Assembly: GCA_900753295.1 (NCBI GenBank)
Contig: CAADYQ010000160.1
Coordinates: 1 to 12,849 of the forward strand
Reading direction: 5' to 3'
Length of the DNA stretch: 12,849 nucleotides
Source: Clostridia bacterium
Lineage (GTDB): Bacteria; Bacillota; Clostridia; Oscillospirales; CAG-272
Shown: positions 5,324-12,790 of the stretch, one piece after another
Layout of the letters: each line of letters starts with the position of its first letter
Numbering within the stretch: position 1 is the first letter of the stretch
The notes under the pieces: model-generated
Database searches by the model: none
Told to the model about the DNA's origin: nothing
What the model saw: only the letters and a program-made list of their open reading frames with translations
Program-made: the position numbers and the translations under genes

Positions 5324-6961
5324 ATGCATCAGGCATTATACCGTAAATACCGCCCGCGCACATTTGACGATGTGTGGGGGCAGGAACACATAACCCGTGT
5401 CCTCAAATACGAAATTTCGCACGGGCAGATAAGTCATGCCTATCTTTTCTGCGGCTCGCGCGGAACGGGCAAAACCTCATCGGCGAAAATACTTGCGCGC
5501 GCCGTGAACTGCGAGTCTCCCGTGGACGGCAGTCCGTGCGGAAAATGCGCCGCGTGCCGGCTGATGGATTCGGGCGGCGAGACGGACATTCTCGAAATGG
5601 ACGCCGCGTCAAACAACAAGGTCGACGATATACGCGCGATACTTGACGAGGTGGTCTATACGCCGTCAAGCCTTAAGTACCGTGTCTACATTATCGACGA
5701 GGTACACATGCTGTCGCAAAGCGCCTTCAATGCGCTCCTTAAAACGCTTGAGGAGCCGCCGGCGCATGTGATATTCATACTTGCCACAACAGAGTTGCAA
5801 AAGCTGCCGGCGACCATCGTTTCGCGCTGCCAGCGATTCGACTTCAGACGTATACCGGTGCCGGTGCTTACCGCACGGCTTGAGTATATTGCAAAATGCG
5901 AGGGGATAGACCTCGAGCATGACGCCGCGCTGATACTTGCAAGACTGGCGCAGGGCGGAATGCGCGATGCGATAAGTCTGCTTGAGCTGTGCGCGGGCGG
6001 ACGGGAGCGCATCACACCCGAGGTGGTGAACGATGCAGTAGGCTCTACGGGACGCGAGAGCGTTTCACGCACCGTGCGCGCGCTTGCCGCGCGGGACGCC
6101 TCAACGCTTTTCGATATTGTTTTTGAGACCGATTCATCGGCAAAGGATATAACCGTTTACTGGGGAGAGCTCATCTCATATTACCGCGATATGCTCGTGA
6201 TAAAGACGGGAGCGGATGCGGTAAAATATCTTGATCTTACCGAGGCGGAAGCGGAGGCGTTGCGCGCCGATGCGGCTTTGTTTACGCGTGAGACGCTGAT
6301 GTATCACAGCCGTCTGCTTGATGAGGCATACCTTGCAATGCAGCGCGCGGGCGCCATACGGCGTTCGGTGGCTGAAATGACGCTTCTGCGCATGGCGGAC
6401 GAGCGGCTCGACACACGCCCCGAGGCGCTTCTTTCCCGCATTGCGACGCTGGAAAGCGCAATGGCGGGCGGGGTAGCGGTCACGCTTCCGTCATTTGACG
6501 AGTCGCGCCCGGTCGCCGACTCGGAGGTCACATTGGGGGACGTCCCCGCGGCGCCGCCGGAGATCGTGAGATATCCCGAGCCTGCCGCCGAGAAGCCGGC
6601 GGAGGAGAAAAAGCCGGAGCCTGCCGTTCCCGCGCGCAAGCCTGTGCGCAGCTTTGCCGAGATCGCCGAGCGTATCGCGGAGGCAGATCGCGGAGTGGGC
6701 GGATTCGTGCGCAAATGCCGCGCGTATTCCGACGGAGACGGCGGGATGCTCATCTACTGCGAGACGCAGTTCACAAAGAATCTGCTTTCGCGTGAAAAAA
6801 ACGTGACTCTCATCGCATCGGCGGCATCGGCTGTGCTTGAACGCCGCATAGCGCCGAATGCAGTGAAAATAGAGGTATTGCCGGCGTCTGAGGACCCGGA
6901 CGCTGCGGCGCTGCTCGACAGTGAACTCAGCTCGCTTGCCGACGGCGGTTCGGATCGATAA
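5324..6961 (+). CDS. dnaX: DNA polymerase III subunit gamma/tau (clamp loader)
   Basis: A 545-residue cytoplasmic AAA+ ATPase that loads the sliding clamp and links polymerases in the replisome. The N-terminus MHQALYRKYRPRTF is a family signature. Walker A is GSRGTGKT at 44-51. The zinc module uses Cys63, Cys72, Cys75 and Cys78. Walker B is DEVH at 125-128. ATTELQKLPATIVSRCQRFD (154-173) carries sensor 1 and the SRC arginine finger. Domain III runs to about residue 365. A Pro/Glu/Ala-rich linker (about 395-440) leads to a C-terminal tau-like domain (441-545). ATG 5324 was chosen because AGGGGA (5309-5314) sits 9 nt upstream. An in-frame TTG at 5297 lies inside the SRP terminator. No clear promoter is visible between the SRP terminator and the gene. 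It begins the dnaX-zinc ribbon-ebfC-recR run. Confidence 0.98.
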   Translation: MHQALYRKYRPRTFDDVWGQEHITRVLKYEISHGQISHAYLFCGSRGTGKTSSAKILARAVNCESPVDGSPCGKCAACRLMDSGGETDILEMDAASNNKVDDIRAILDEVVYTPSSLKYRVYIIDEVHMLSQSAFNALLKTLEEPPAHVIFILATTELQKLPATIVSRCQRFDFRRIPVPVLTARLEYIAKCEGIDLEHDAALILARLAQGGMRDAISLLELCAGGRERITPEVVNDAVGSTGRESVSRTVRALAARDASTLFDIVFETDSSAKDITVYWGELISYYRDMLVIKTGADAVKYLDLTEAEAEALRADAALFTRETLMYHSRLLDEAYLAMQRAGAIRRSVAEMTLLRMADERLDTRPEALLSRIATLESAMAGGVAVTLPSFDESRPVADSEVTLGDVPAAPPEIVRYPEPAAEKPAEEKKPEPAVPARKPVRSFAEIAERIAEADRGVGGFVRKCRAYSDGDGGMLIYCETQFTKNLLSREKNVTLIASAASAVLERRIAPNAVKIEVLPASEDPDAAALLDSELSSLADGGSDR

Positions 6962-6975
6962 GAAAGGAGCAGATA

Positions 6976-7371
6976 ATGAAAAGCGTAAAGCCGGGGCGCG
7001 GTCCCTCGTTTTTGGGCGGTGTCGTTGGCCTGTTCATGGCGCTGTTCGGCGTTTTGTGGACAGTGGTGGCTTTTTCAATGGGCGGCGGACTTTTTTCTCT
7101 CTTCGGGATCATATTCATTGGAGTTGCCGTAGTGAATGCGATATATAATTTCAAAAATGCTACCGGTAAGAACCGTTATTCGGAATTTGATATAACCGAC
7201 GGCAACGAGGAGCCCGACCCGCTGAACGAGAGATTCGGCAGCCGGAGTGCATCAAAGCCGACGGAAAGCAAGGACGATAAAAAAACAAAAAATAAATTCT
7301 GCCCGTATTGCGGAGCGGAGGTCGGCGGCGACTATACGTTCTGCAACAGCTGCGGCAAAAAACTGCCGTGA
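6976..7371 (+). CDS. Small membrane protein with C-terminal zinc ribbon, function unknown
   Basis: A 131-residue protein that I do not recognise as a named family. Two hydrophobic segments (about 12-34 and 39-59) form a probable helical hairpin. A charged, Lys/Asp/Ser-rich linker (about 60-106) follows. The end, CPYCGAEVGGDYTFCNSCGKKL, carries four cysteines (109, 112, 123, 126) in a CxxC...CxxC zinc ribbon of the kind found in many small 'zinc-ribbon domain' proteins. Both segments and linker suggest the ribbon lies in the cytoplasm. AGGAG (6965-6969) is 6 nt before the ATG, and the gene starts 14 nt after dnaX. It is therefore almost certainly co-transcribed with dnaX, and it interrupts the usual dnaX-ebfC adjacency. 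A role in replication or SRP work is only suggested by position. Confidence 0.85.
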   Translation: MKSVKPGRGPSFLGGVVGLFMALFGVLWTVVAFSMGGGLFSLFGIIFIGVAVVNAIYNFKNATGKNRYSEFDITDGNEEPDPLNERFGSRSASKPTESKDDKKTKNKFCPYCGAEVGGDYTFCNSCGKKLP

Positions 7372-7512
7372 CGGGAAACGAGAGCTTAAAAAAATAAAAT
7401 AAACGCGGTCTTGTAAGCAGGCTGCCCTCAACCACCGTTTGTGCCCGCGGAGTCAATACCGTTTTGCCTTCAAAAAAGGCGGCACGAACGCAAAGAAAGG
7501 AATGTATATAAA

Positions 7513-7875
7513 ATGAAAGCAAGAATACCCAAGGGAATAGGCGGGGGCGGACCCGCGAACATGAACACTCTCATGCGCCAGTATGAAAAATTCCAGAACG
7601 ATATGGCGGCGCTGACCGAGGAGCTTGAAGCGCGCGAGTATGAGATATCCGCAGGCGGCGGAGCCGTAAAGGTAAAAATGAACGGCAAAAAAGAGCTCGT
7701 GGCAATAGAAATGGCGCCCGAGGTGGTCGATCCCGACGACACCGAAACTCTTGCCGATATACTTATGGCTGCAGTCAACGAGGCTATCAGAAAGGTCGAG
7801 ACCGTTTACGACGAGGAGACTCAGGCGCTTACCGCCAAGTCCGGACTGCCCAGCGCAGGCGGACTCGGATTTTAA
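7513..7875 (+). CDS. ebfC: Nucleoid-associated protein of the YbaB/EbfC family
   Basis: A 120-residue DNA-binding protein of the YbaB/EbfC (Bacillus YaaK) family, which forms homodimers of tweezer shape and is nearly always encoded beside dnaX and recR. The sequence shows a Gly-rich N-terminus (GIGGGGPANMNTLMRQYEK), a helix ending in LTEELEAREYEISAGGGAVKV, the core strand NGKKELVAIEMAPEVVDPDD, and the C-terminal helix region ADILMAAVNEAIRKVE. These are all typical of the family. AAAGGA (7496-7501) lies 11 nt before ATG 7513. A longer reading from a GTG at 7441 would add 24 residues unlike the family and is rejected. A 141-nt gap separates it from the zinc-ribbon gene. recR follows after 2 nt. 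Confidence 0.95.
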   Translation: MKARIPKGIGGGGPANMNTLMRQYEKFQNDMAALTEELEAREYEISAGGGAVKVKMNGKKELVAIEMAPEVVDPDDTETLADILMAAVNEAIRKVETVYDEETQALTAKSGLPSAGGLGF

Positions 7876-7877
7876 GC

Positions 7878-8477
7878 ATGGCTGACTATATTGCGTCCCT
7901 TGAGGTGCTTGCCGAGCAGTTTGGCAGGCTTGCGGGCGTCGGAAAACGCACGGCTATGCGCCTTGCGTTTTCTGTGATAGATATGAGCCGCGAAGAGGCG
8001 GAAAATTTTGCGCGCGCGATAATCGAGGCAAAGGAAAAAATACATCTTTGCCCGGTGTGCCAGAATCTCACCGACCTTGAGGTGTGTCCGATATGCGCCG
8101 ATCCCACGCGCGACCACAGCACGATATGTGTCGTGCAGGATACAAAGGCGGTAATGTCAATGGAGCGGGTGCGCGAGTACCGCGGGACTTACCATGTGCT
8201 TCACGGCGCGTTGTCGCCGGTGAACGGAGTGACTCCGGACAAGCTGCGTCTGCGCGAGCTTATGGAGCGCATAGGCACTAACGACATAAGCGAGATAATC
8301 ATTGCCACCAACCCGACGGTCGAGGGCGAGGCAACGGCAATGTATATTGCAAGACTTCTCAAGCCTACGGGAATAAAGATCACCAGGCTTGCCTACGGTA
8401 TACCTGTGGGCGGCGAGCTTGAGTATGCGGATGAAGTGACCCTTTCCCGGGCGCTTGAAGGAAGACGCGAATTCTGA
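7878..8477 (+). CDS. recR: Recombination mediator protein RecR
   Basis: A 199-residue cytoplasmic protein that works with RecO (and RecF) to load RecA on gapped DNA. An N-terminal helix-hairpin-helix (LAGVGKRTAMRLAF, 18-31) is followed by a C4 zinc finger (CPVC at 58-61 and CPIC at 70-73). The Toprim domain then contains STICVVQDTKAVMSMERV (81-98) and ATNPTVEGEATAMYIARLL (143-161). The C-terminus has RLAYGIPVGGELEYADEVTL, the usual Walker B-like end. Length matches the family (about 198). The ATG lies 2 nt after the ebfC stop with no strong ribosome binding site, so translation is probably coupled to ebfC. A strong hairpin follows the stop. Confidence 0.98.
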   Translation: MADYIASLEVLAEQFGRLAGVGKRTAMRLAFSVIDMSREEAENFARAIIEAKEKIHLCPVCQNLTDLEVCPICADPTRDHSTICVVQDTKAVMSMERVREYRGTYHVLHGALSPVNGVTPDKLRLRELMERIGTNDISEIIIATNPTVEGEATAMYIARLLKPTGIKITRLAYGIPVGGELEYADEVTLSRALEGRREF

Positions 8478-8487
8478 ACTCAATTTG

Positions 8488-8515
8488 GGGGCGTCGCGCC
8501 CGGGCGCGACGCCCC
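8488..8515 (+). terminator. Perfect 28-bp GC palindrome behind recR, probable terminator
   Basis: The stretch is exactly self-complementary over 28 bp. It would fold as an 11-12 bp all-GC-rich stem closed by the central CCCGGG. TTT follows immediately, then GATATTT. It starts 10 nt after the recR stop and likely ends the dnaX-recR transcript, though the T-run is short. Confidence 0.65.
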
Positions 8516-8524
8516 TTTGATATT

Positions 8525-8542
8525 TCCCGCACAGATGCGGGA
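8525..8542 (+). other. Small hairpin in the leader of the tRNA deacylase gene
   Basis: TCCCGCA (8525-8531) pairs with TGCGGGA (8536-8542) around a 4-nt loop. It lies between the recR terminator and the next start codon. The 3' arm holds a GGGAG sequence 19 nt before the ATG. It may influence readthrough or translation; there is no further evidence. Confidence 0.35.
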
Positions 8543-8562
8543 GCTGGTTTATAAAAAGCGAA

Positions 8563-9081
8563 ATGAACAAAACCGAAACGTATGAATTTCTGAAAAAAGA
8601 AAATATTGATTTTGAAGTGGCGGAGCACCGCGCCGTATACAATATGGCTGAACTTGCCGGGGTGGAGATGCCGTATCCGGAATGCGCTGCAAAGAATCTG
8701 TTTGTACGCGACGATAAAAGACGCGATTATTATCTTATCACGGTGAAGGGCGACAAAAGGGTCGATCTCAAGGCGTTCCGCCGTGATATGGGAACTCGAC
8801 CGCTCACCTTTGCGTCGGCAGAGGAGCTTTTTGAGATACTGGGGCTGACCACGGGTGCAGTCACGCCGCTCGGATTGCTTTGCGATGATTCGCACCGTGT
8901 GACATTTTACATTGACAGTGAATTCTGCGATGCGTCGGGCATTATCGGCGTGCATCCCAACGACAATACCGCTACAGTGTGGCTGAAGACTGCGGATCTG
9001 CTGCGCATTATCGGCGAGCACGGAAATACCGTGCATATAGTCGGGATACATGACAGCCGTAAGATCGCAGGGGATGAATAA
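8563..9081 (+). CDS. YbaK/ProX-type aminoacyl-tRNA deacylase (trans-editing)
   Basis: A 172-residue free-standing editing domain that resembles ProX/PrdX proteins, which hydrolyse misacylated tRNA (typically Ala-tRNA(Pro)) in the cytoplasm. Seen features: EHRAVYNMAEL (21-31); AAKNLFVRD (42-50); VKGDKRVDLK (61-70), with the lysine-glycine that is conserved in YbaK domains; GAVTPLGLL (98-106), a typical substrate-pocket motif; and GVHPNDNTATVWL (129-141). Length is normal for the ProX subfamily. The exact substrate (Ala, Cys or Pro) cannot be read from sequence alone. The start is set by homology, since no good Shine-Dalgarno sequence precedes ATG 8563; a hairpin in the leader may matter. It begins 85 nt after recR, and DUF3737 follows after 19 nt. 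Confidence 0.9.
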   Translation: MNKTETYEFLKKENIDFEVAEHRAVYNMAELAGVEMPYPECAAKNLFVRDDKRRDYYLITVKGDKRVDLKAFRRDMGTRPLTFASAEELFEILGLTTGAVTPLGLLCDDSHRVTFYIDSEFCDASGIIGVHPNDNTATVWLKTADLLRIIGEHGNTVHIVGIHDSRKIAGDE

Positions 9082-9084
9082 ACG

Positions 9085-9091
9085 AAAGGAG
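9085..9091 (+). promoter_or_regulatory. Ribosome binding site bearing on the DUF3737 start
   Basis: AAAGGAG ends 3 nt before ATG 9095 and 9 nt before ATG 9101. The spacing favours the second ATG. The two starts differ by only two residues. Confidence 0.6.
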
Positions 9092-9100
9092 CATATGAAA

Positions 9101-9958
9101 ATGGAGGAGATAGATCAACAGTTTTTTACCGGGGAGAGGGCGCTGTTCGCTTCGTCCGATCTCAGGATATTGAATTCAACATTCGATGACGGTGAGTCGC
9201 CGCTCAAGGAGAGCCGCAATATCGAGCTCGCGTGCAGTCTGTTCAAGTGGAAATATCCGCTCTGGTACTGCAAAAATATAAAGCTTGACGGGTGCACGCT
9301 TTTTGAGATGGCGCGCGCGGGGATATGGTATACCGAGGATATATCGGTGCGGAACACCGTTATCGAAGCGCCGAAGAACTTCCGCCGTTGTCGCGGCGTT
9401 TCGCTTGAAAATGTGAATTTCCCGAACGCGGCGGAGACGCTGTGGAGCTGTCGCGACGTTCGGCTTGATCATGTTACGGCACGCGGCGATTATTTTGCCA
9501 TGAACTGCGAGGGGCTTGACATCAACGACCTGACGCTTGTCGGCAACTATTCCTTTGACGGCGTTAAAAACATGACCATAAGAAATTCGCGTCTGCTTTC
9601 CAAGGACGCCTTCTGGAACACCGACGGAGTTACGGTCTATGATTCCTTTATTTCGGGCGAATATCTCGGCTGGAATGCAAAAAATCTTACGCTGGTAAAC
9701 TGCACTGTCGAAAGCCTGCAGGGAATGTGCTATATCGACGGTCTTGTTATGAAAAACTGCCGCCTTATCAACACAACGCTTGCGTTCGAATACAGCCGGG
9801 TCGAGGCTGATATCGTCGGAAAGATAGACAGCGTTCTCAATCCGTCCGGCGGCAGTATAACGGCTGACCATATCGACGAGCTTATAATCGAGCCGTCCCG
9901 CGTTGATCCTCACGCGGTGCGTATCACGTGCAGAGAGGGGGATAACGGTGGAAAATAA
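9101..9958 (+). CDS. DUF3737 family protein, predicted right-handed beta-helix
   Basis: A 285-residue protein of the DUF3737 family; its biochemical function is not known. It opens with IDQQFFTGERALF and DDGESPLKES, characteristic of the family. Residues about 45-240 consist of roughly nine turns of about 20 residues. Each has a pattern such as W-Y-C-K-N-I-K-L-D-G-C-T, C-R-G-V-S-L-E-N-V or A-K-N-L-T-L-V-N-C-T, as expected for a parallel beta-helix. Conserved-looking patches include FEMARAGIWYTED, APKNFRRC, NAAETLWSC, GNYSFDG, LLSKDAFWN and SGEYLGWNAKN. The aromatic and charged residues between turns suggest a ligand-binding or catalytic face. No signal peptide is present, so it is probably cytoplasmic. 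Its stop lies 11 nt inside the following PLP lyase gene, so the two are likely made together. ATG 9095 is an alternative start. Confidence 0.9.
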   Translation: MEEIDQQFFTGERALFASSDLRILNSTFDDGESPLKESRNIELACSLFKWKYPLWYCKNIKLDGCTLFEMARAGIWYTEDISVRNTVIEAPKNFRRCRGVSLENVNFPNAAETLWSCRDVRLDHVTARGDYFAMNCEGLDINDLTLVGNYSFDGVKNMTIRNSRLLSKDAFWNTDGVTVYDSFISGEYLGWNAKNLTLVNCTVESLQGMCYIDGLVMKNCRLINTTLAFEYSRVEADIVGKIDSVLNPSGGSITADHIDELIIEPSRVDPHAVRITCREGDNGGK

Positions 9959-11141
9959 AAAAACGGTATACGATTTCGATGCGCCGACCGAAAGGCGGCA
10001 CACCGGCTCGCTCAAGTGGGATATAGGAGATAACGAACTTCCTATGTGGGTGGCGGATATGGATTTCAAAACCGCACCTGCGATAACAGAGGCTGTGATG
10101 AGCCGTGCCGCCGAGGGGATATTCGGCTACACCGTCATACCTGATGAGTGGTATTCGTCGATCATCGGCTGGTGGGGCAGCCGCCACGGGCTTGAAATAC
10201 AAAAGGAGTGGCTTGCATTCTGTACCGGAGTCATTCCGGCTATCTCAAGCGCCGTAAAGCGTATCACAAACGTGGGCGACTGCGTGCTCGTCATGACGCC
10301 TGTATATGATATTTTCTTTCATTCGATAGAAAACGCGGGCAGGACGGTGCTTGAATGCCCGCTCACCTACGACGGTGCTTCCTACGGCATAGATTTTGCG
10401 GCGCTTGAGCGCGGACTTGCCGAGCCGCTCACCACAATGATGATACTTTGCAACCCGCATAATCCGGTGGGCAGGATATGGTCGCGCGAGGAGCTGGCGC
10501 GCATAGGCGAGCTTTGCCGCAGGCACGGCGTTACGGTGCTGTCCGACGAGATACATTGCGATCTTACCGACCCGGAGGTCGGGTATGTTCCGTTTGCATC
10601 GGTGTCCTGCGAATGCGCCGACAACAGCGTCACATGCGTGGCGGCAAGCAAGGCGTTCAACCTTGCGGGGCTCCAGTCGGCGGCTGTGGTGATACCGAAC
10701 GAATTTCTGCGCAACAAGGTAGTGCGCGGGCTCAACAGCGATGAGGTGGCGGAGCCTAACTGCTTTGCCGCTATCGCGGCGGCAACGGCGTTCGGCAGTT
10801 GCGGCGACTGGCTCGATGCGCTTCGCGCATATCTTGCGGAGAACAAGCGCACGGTGAGCGAATTTGTGAGCCGTGAGATACCCGGTATACACGTTGTGGG
10901 GCAAAACGCGACCTATCTTTTGTGGATAGATTGCAGCGCGATCACCGACGATACCGACGAGCTGGCGGAGCATATCCGCCGCACGACCGGACTTTATCTG
11001 ACGGCGGGCGGTCAGTACCGCGGAAACGGCAGATATTTTCTGCGCATGAACACCGCGTGCCAGCGTAAAACGCTTATCGACGGACTGGAAAGACTGCGTG
11101 CCGGCGTTGCGGACTACTGCCGCGCGAAGGGAGATATATAA
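9948..11141 (+). CDS. PatB/MalY-type PLP-dependent C-S lyase (cystathionine beta-lyase family)
   Basis: A 397-residue fold-type I PLP enzyme of the PatB/MalY group. The best-studied members cleave the C-S bond of cystathionine or other cysteine conjugates to give pyruvate, ammonia and a thiol; some act as aminotransferases. Seen: ELPMWVADMDF (30-40), a family signature; GYTVIPDEWY (60-69); CNPHNPVGRIW (168-178); SDEIHCDL (199-206); ASKAFNLAGLQ (233-243), with Lys235 as the probable Schiff-base lysine; and FLRMNTAC (364-371), where Arg366 should hold the substrate carboxylate. The start is GTG 9948 with AGGGGGA (9936-9942) 5 nt upstream; it overlaps the DUF3737 end by 11 nt. A longer in-frame reading from 9903 adds residues unlike the family. 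The lipoprotein gene overlaps its stop by one base. Confidence 0.93.
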   Translation: MENKKTVYDFDAPTERRHTGSLKWDIGDNELPMWVADMDFKTAPAITEAVMSRAAEGIFGYTVIPDEWYSSIIGWWGSRHGLEIQKEWLAFCTGVIPAISSAVKRITNVGDCVLVMTPVYDIFFHSIENAGRTVLECPLTYDGASYGIDFAALERGLAEPLTTMMILCNPHNPVGRIWSREELARIGELCRRHGVTVLSDEIHCDLTDPEVGYVPFASVSCECADNSVTCVAASKAFNLAGLQSAAVVIPNEFLRNKVVRGLNSDEVAEPNCFAAIAAATAFGSCGDWLDALRAYLAENKRTVSEFVSREIPGIHVVGQNATYLLWIDCSAITDDTDELAEHIRRTTGLYLTAGGQYRGNGRYFLRMNTACQRKTLIDGLERLRAGVADYCRAKGDI

Positions 11142-11515
11142 TGAAAAGGACAGCTTTGATCATAATTTCGGTCGTGCTGATGCTCGTCATCTGCGGCTGT
11201 GACAGCATGTCGGCGGCGGTCTTCAATTCAAAAAAGACGGATAAGGAATATTCCGTTGACTGCATTCGCTTCAGCGGTACCGACCGCCATGCGCTCTCGC
11301 TCGAGGCGGGCGACGTGTTGACTGTCACCGTTACAAGCGACAGCGGCAGTCTCGGCGTGACGGTAGCCGACGGGGACAATTATCTTTACCGCAGTGATGC
11401 GATAGAGGCGGGCAGCTTTACCGTTACCGCATCGGCGGCGGGAAAATATACCGTTATCCTTACGGGCAATAGGTTTTCCGGAAAGATCGCGTTTCAGAAA
11501 AACGTTGCGGACTGA
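11141..11515 (+). CDS. Small lipoprotein with beta-sandwich-like domain, function unknown
   Basis: A 124-residue exported protein. MKRTALIIISVVLMLVICGC is a lipoprotein signal peptide; Cys20 after ICG is the likely lipidated residue, so the protein should be anchored on the outer face of the membrane. After a short Ser/Lys-rich spacer, residues about 37-118 alternate hydrophobic and small residues (DVLTVTVTSD, SLGVTVAD, GSFTVTASAAGKYTVILTG), typical of a small all-beta domain like pre-peptidase C-terminal or other Ig-like folds. I do not recognise a named family. The ATG shares one base with the stop of the PLP lyase gene (TAATG), and AAGGGAG (11127-11133) lies 7 nt upstream, so expression is tied to that gene. 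Confidence 0.8.
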   Translation: MKRTALIIISVVLMLVICGCDSMSAAVFNSKKTDKEYSVDCIRFSGTDRHALSLEAGDVLTVTVTSDSGSLGVTVADGDNYLYRSDAIEAGSFTVTASAAGKYTVILTGNRFSGKIAFQKNVAD

Positions 11516-11517
11516 AC

Positions 11518-11536
11518 GTCGGACTGATCGTCCGGC
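11518..11536 (+). terminator. Weak hairpin between lipoprotein and MFS genes
   Basis: GTCGGAC (11518-11524) pairs with GTCCGGC (11530-11536), including one G-U pair, around a 5-nt loop. A smaller TGTC/GACA hairpin and TTTT (to about 11555) follow. It may reduce readthrough into the transporter gene. It is too weak to exclude co-transcription. Confidence 0.3.
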
Positions 11537-11600
11537 TGTGTCAAACGACAGTTTTCCCGAATATTCTTGTATTAAAAGCAGCATTTGAGGTTCCGCGTAG

Positions 11601-12785
11601 ATGAAAACCGGTTATAAAAAAACAATGTACGCCTGCTTTGCGGGGTACATAGTTCAGGCGATAGTAAACAATTTTCTCCCGCTTTTGTTCGTTACATTTG
11701 CGGGAGCATATTCGATACCGCTGTCAAAGATCACATTTCTGATAACGATAAATTTTATGATCCAGCTCTGCATCGACCTTGCGTCCACAGTGCTGATAGA
11801 CAAAATAGGCTACCGCACCTCTGCAATACTTTCGCACGTGTTTGCGGCGCTTGGTCTTGTTATGCTGACGGTGCTTCCCGACTTGCTTCCCGACCCATAC
11901 ATCGGCATGATCGCCGCTGTGGCGGTATATGCCGTAGGCGGCGGATTGCTTGAGGTCGTAATAAGTCCGATAATCGAGGCGTGCCCCACCGATAACAAGG
12001 AACGCACCATGAGTCTGCTCCACTCCTTCTACTGCTGGGGGCATGTCGGAGTCGTCCTTATATCCACCGCATTTTTTGCACTGTTCGGGACCGAAAACTG
12101 GAAGGTCATGGCTCTTTTGTGGGCGATAGTTCCTGCGGTGAATCTTGTTGTGTTTGCCACGGCGCCGATTTATTCGCTAGACGGCGGAGATCAGCCGTCC
12201 GAACGGGTAGGCGGACTCTTCCGCAACCGGCTCTTCTGGATATTTATGCTCATGATGGTGTGCGCCGGAGCCAGCGAGCAGGCGGTGGGACAATGGGCGT
12301 CGGCATTTGCCGAGCGCGGACTCGGCGTCAGCAAGGCGGTGGGCGATCTTGCCGGACCGATGGCGTTTGCTTTTCTTATGGGGCTTTCGCGGCTGATCGC
12401 CGGAAAATATTCCGAACGCATAGATACGACGTCGTATATGAAATACAGCGCCGTGCTCTGCATAATCTCGTATATCTGTATCGTATTCGTTCCTTCGCCC
12501 GTGGTCGGGCTTCTCGGTTGTGCAGTATGCGGTTTTTCGGTCGGAATGCTCTGGCCCGGCACTTACAGCATGGCATCGGCGGGGCTGCACGGCGGCACGC
12601 CCATGTTTGCGCTGTTGGCGCTTGCGGGTGACGTTGGATGTGCATTCGGACCGACGCTTGCGGGGCTTGCATCAAGCGCCGCTGGGGATGATCTGCGCCG
12701 TGGCATACTTGCCGCGATAGTTTTTCCTGTGCTGATGCTTGTGGGCATTTTGCTTACGGGAAAGCACAAAAAGGCTCGGGCATAA
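11601..12785 (+). CDS. Major facilitator superfamily transporter, substrate unknown
   Basis: A 394-residue integral membrane protein with about 12 hydrophobic segments (near 11-35, 46-66, 76-96, 102-125, 145-165, 170-190, 211-235, 250-268, 282-300, 302-325, 335-358 and 368-386). A cytoplasmic loop between segments 6 and 7 (about 190-210) divides the two halves. DKIGYRTS (67-74) between segments 2 and 3 is a motif A-type loop, and GKYSERID (268-275) holds the matching place in the second half. Charged or polar residues inside segments (for example SEQAVGQW, 225-232) may form the substrate path. The family carries sugars, drugs or metabolites by proton-coupled antiport or symport; I cannot name the substrate. 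GAGG (11587-11590) lies 10 nt before the ATG. A stable palindrome follows 5 nt after the stop. Confidence 0.9.
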   Translation: MKTGYKKTMYACFAGYIVQAIVNNFLPLLFVTFAGAYSIPLSKITFLITINFMIQLCIDLASTVLIDKIGYRTSAILSHVFAALGLVMLTVLPDLLPDPYIGMIAAVAVYAVGGGLLEVVISPIIEACPTDNKERTMSLLHSFYCWGHVGVVLISTAFFALFGTENWKVMALLWAIVPAVNLVVFATAPIYSLDGGDQPSERVGGLFRNRLFWIFMLMMVCAGASEQAVGQWASAFAERGLGVSKAVGDLAGPMAFAFLMGLSRLIAGKYSERIDTTSYMKYSAVLCIISYICIVFVPSPVVGLLGCAVCGFSVGMLWPGTYSMASAGLHGGTPMFALLALAGDVGCAFGPTLAGLASSAAGDDLRRGILAAIVFPVLMLVGILLTGKHKKARA

Positions 12786-12790
12786 TACAC

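Noticed and set aside
6600..6620. Possible programmed -1 frameshift site in dnaX (GAAAAAG in the linker, as in E. coli gamma production).
   Set aside because: The run has only five A's, not the A-AAA-AAG heptamer, the SD-like GGAGGAG is directly adjacent rather than about 10 nt upstream, and the -1 frame stays open for tens of codons rather than stopping at once.
7441..7484. Possible structured leader before ebfC (GTGCC/GGCAC outer pairing and GCCTT/AAGGC inner hairpin).
   Set aside because: Stems are short with a bulge, no known riboswitch or leader motif fits, and the pairing is within what chance allows in a 141-nt gap.
9176..10069. 297-codon minus-strand open frame opposite DUF3737 and the lyase start.
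   Set aside because: Both opposing genes match known families; this frame shows no motif and is a by-product of GC-rich codon use.
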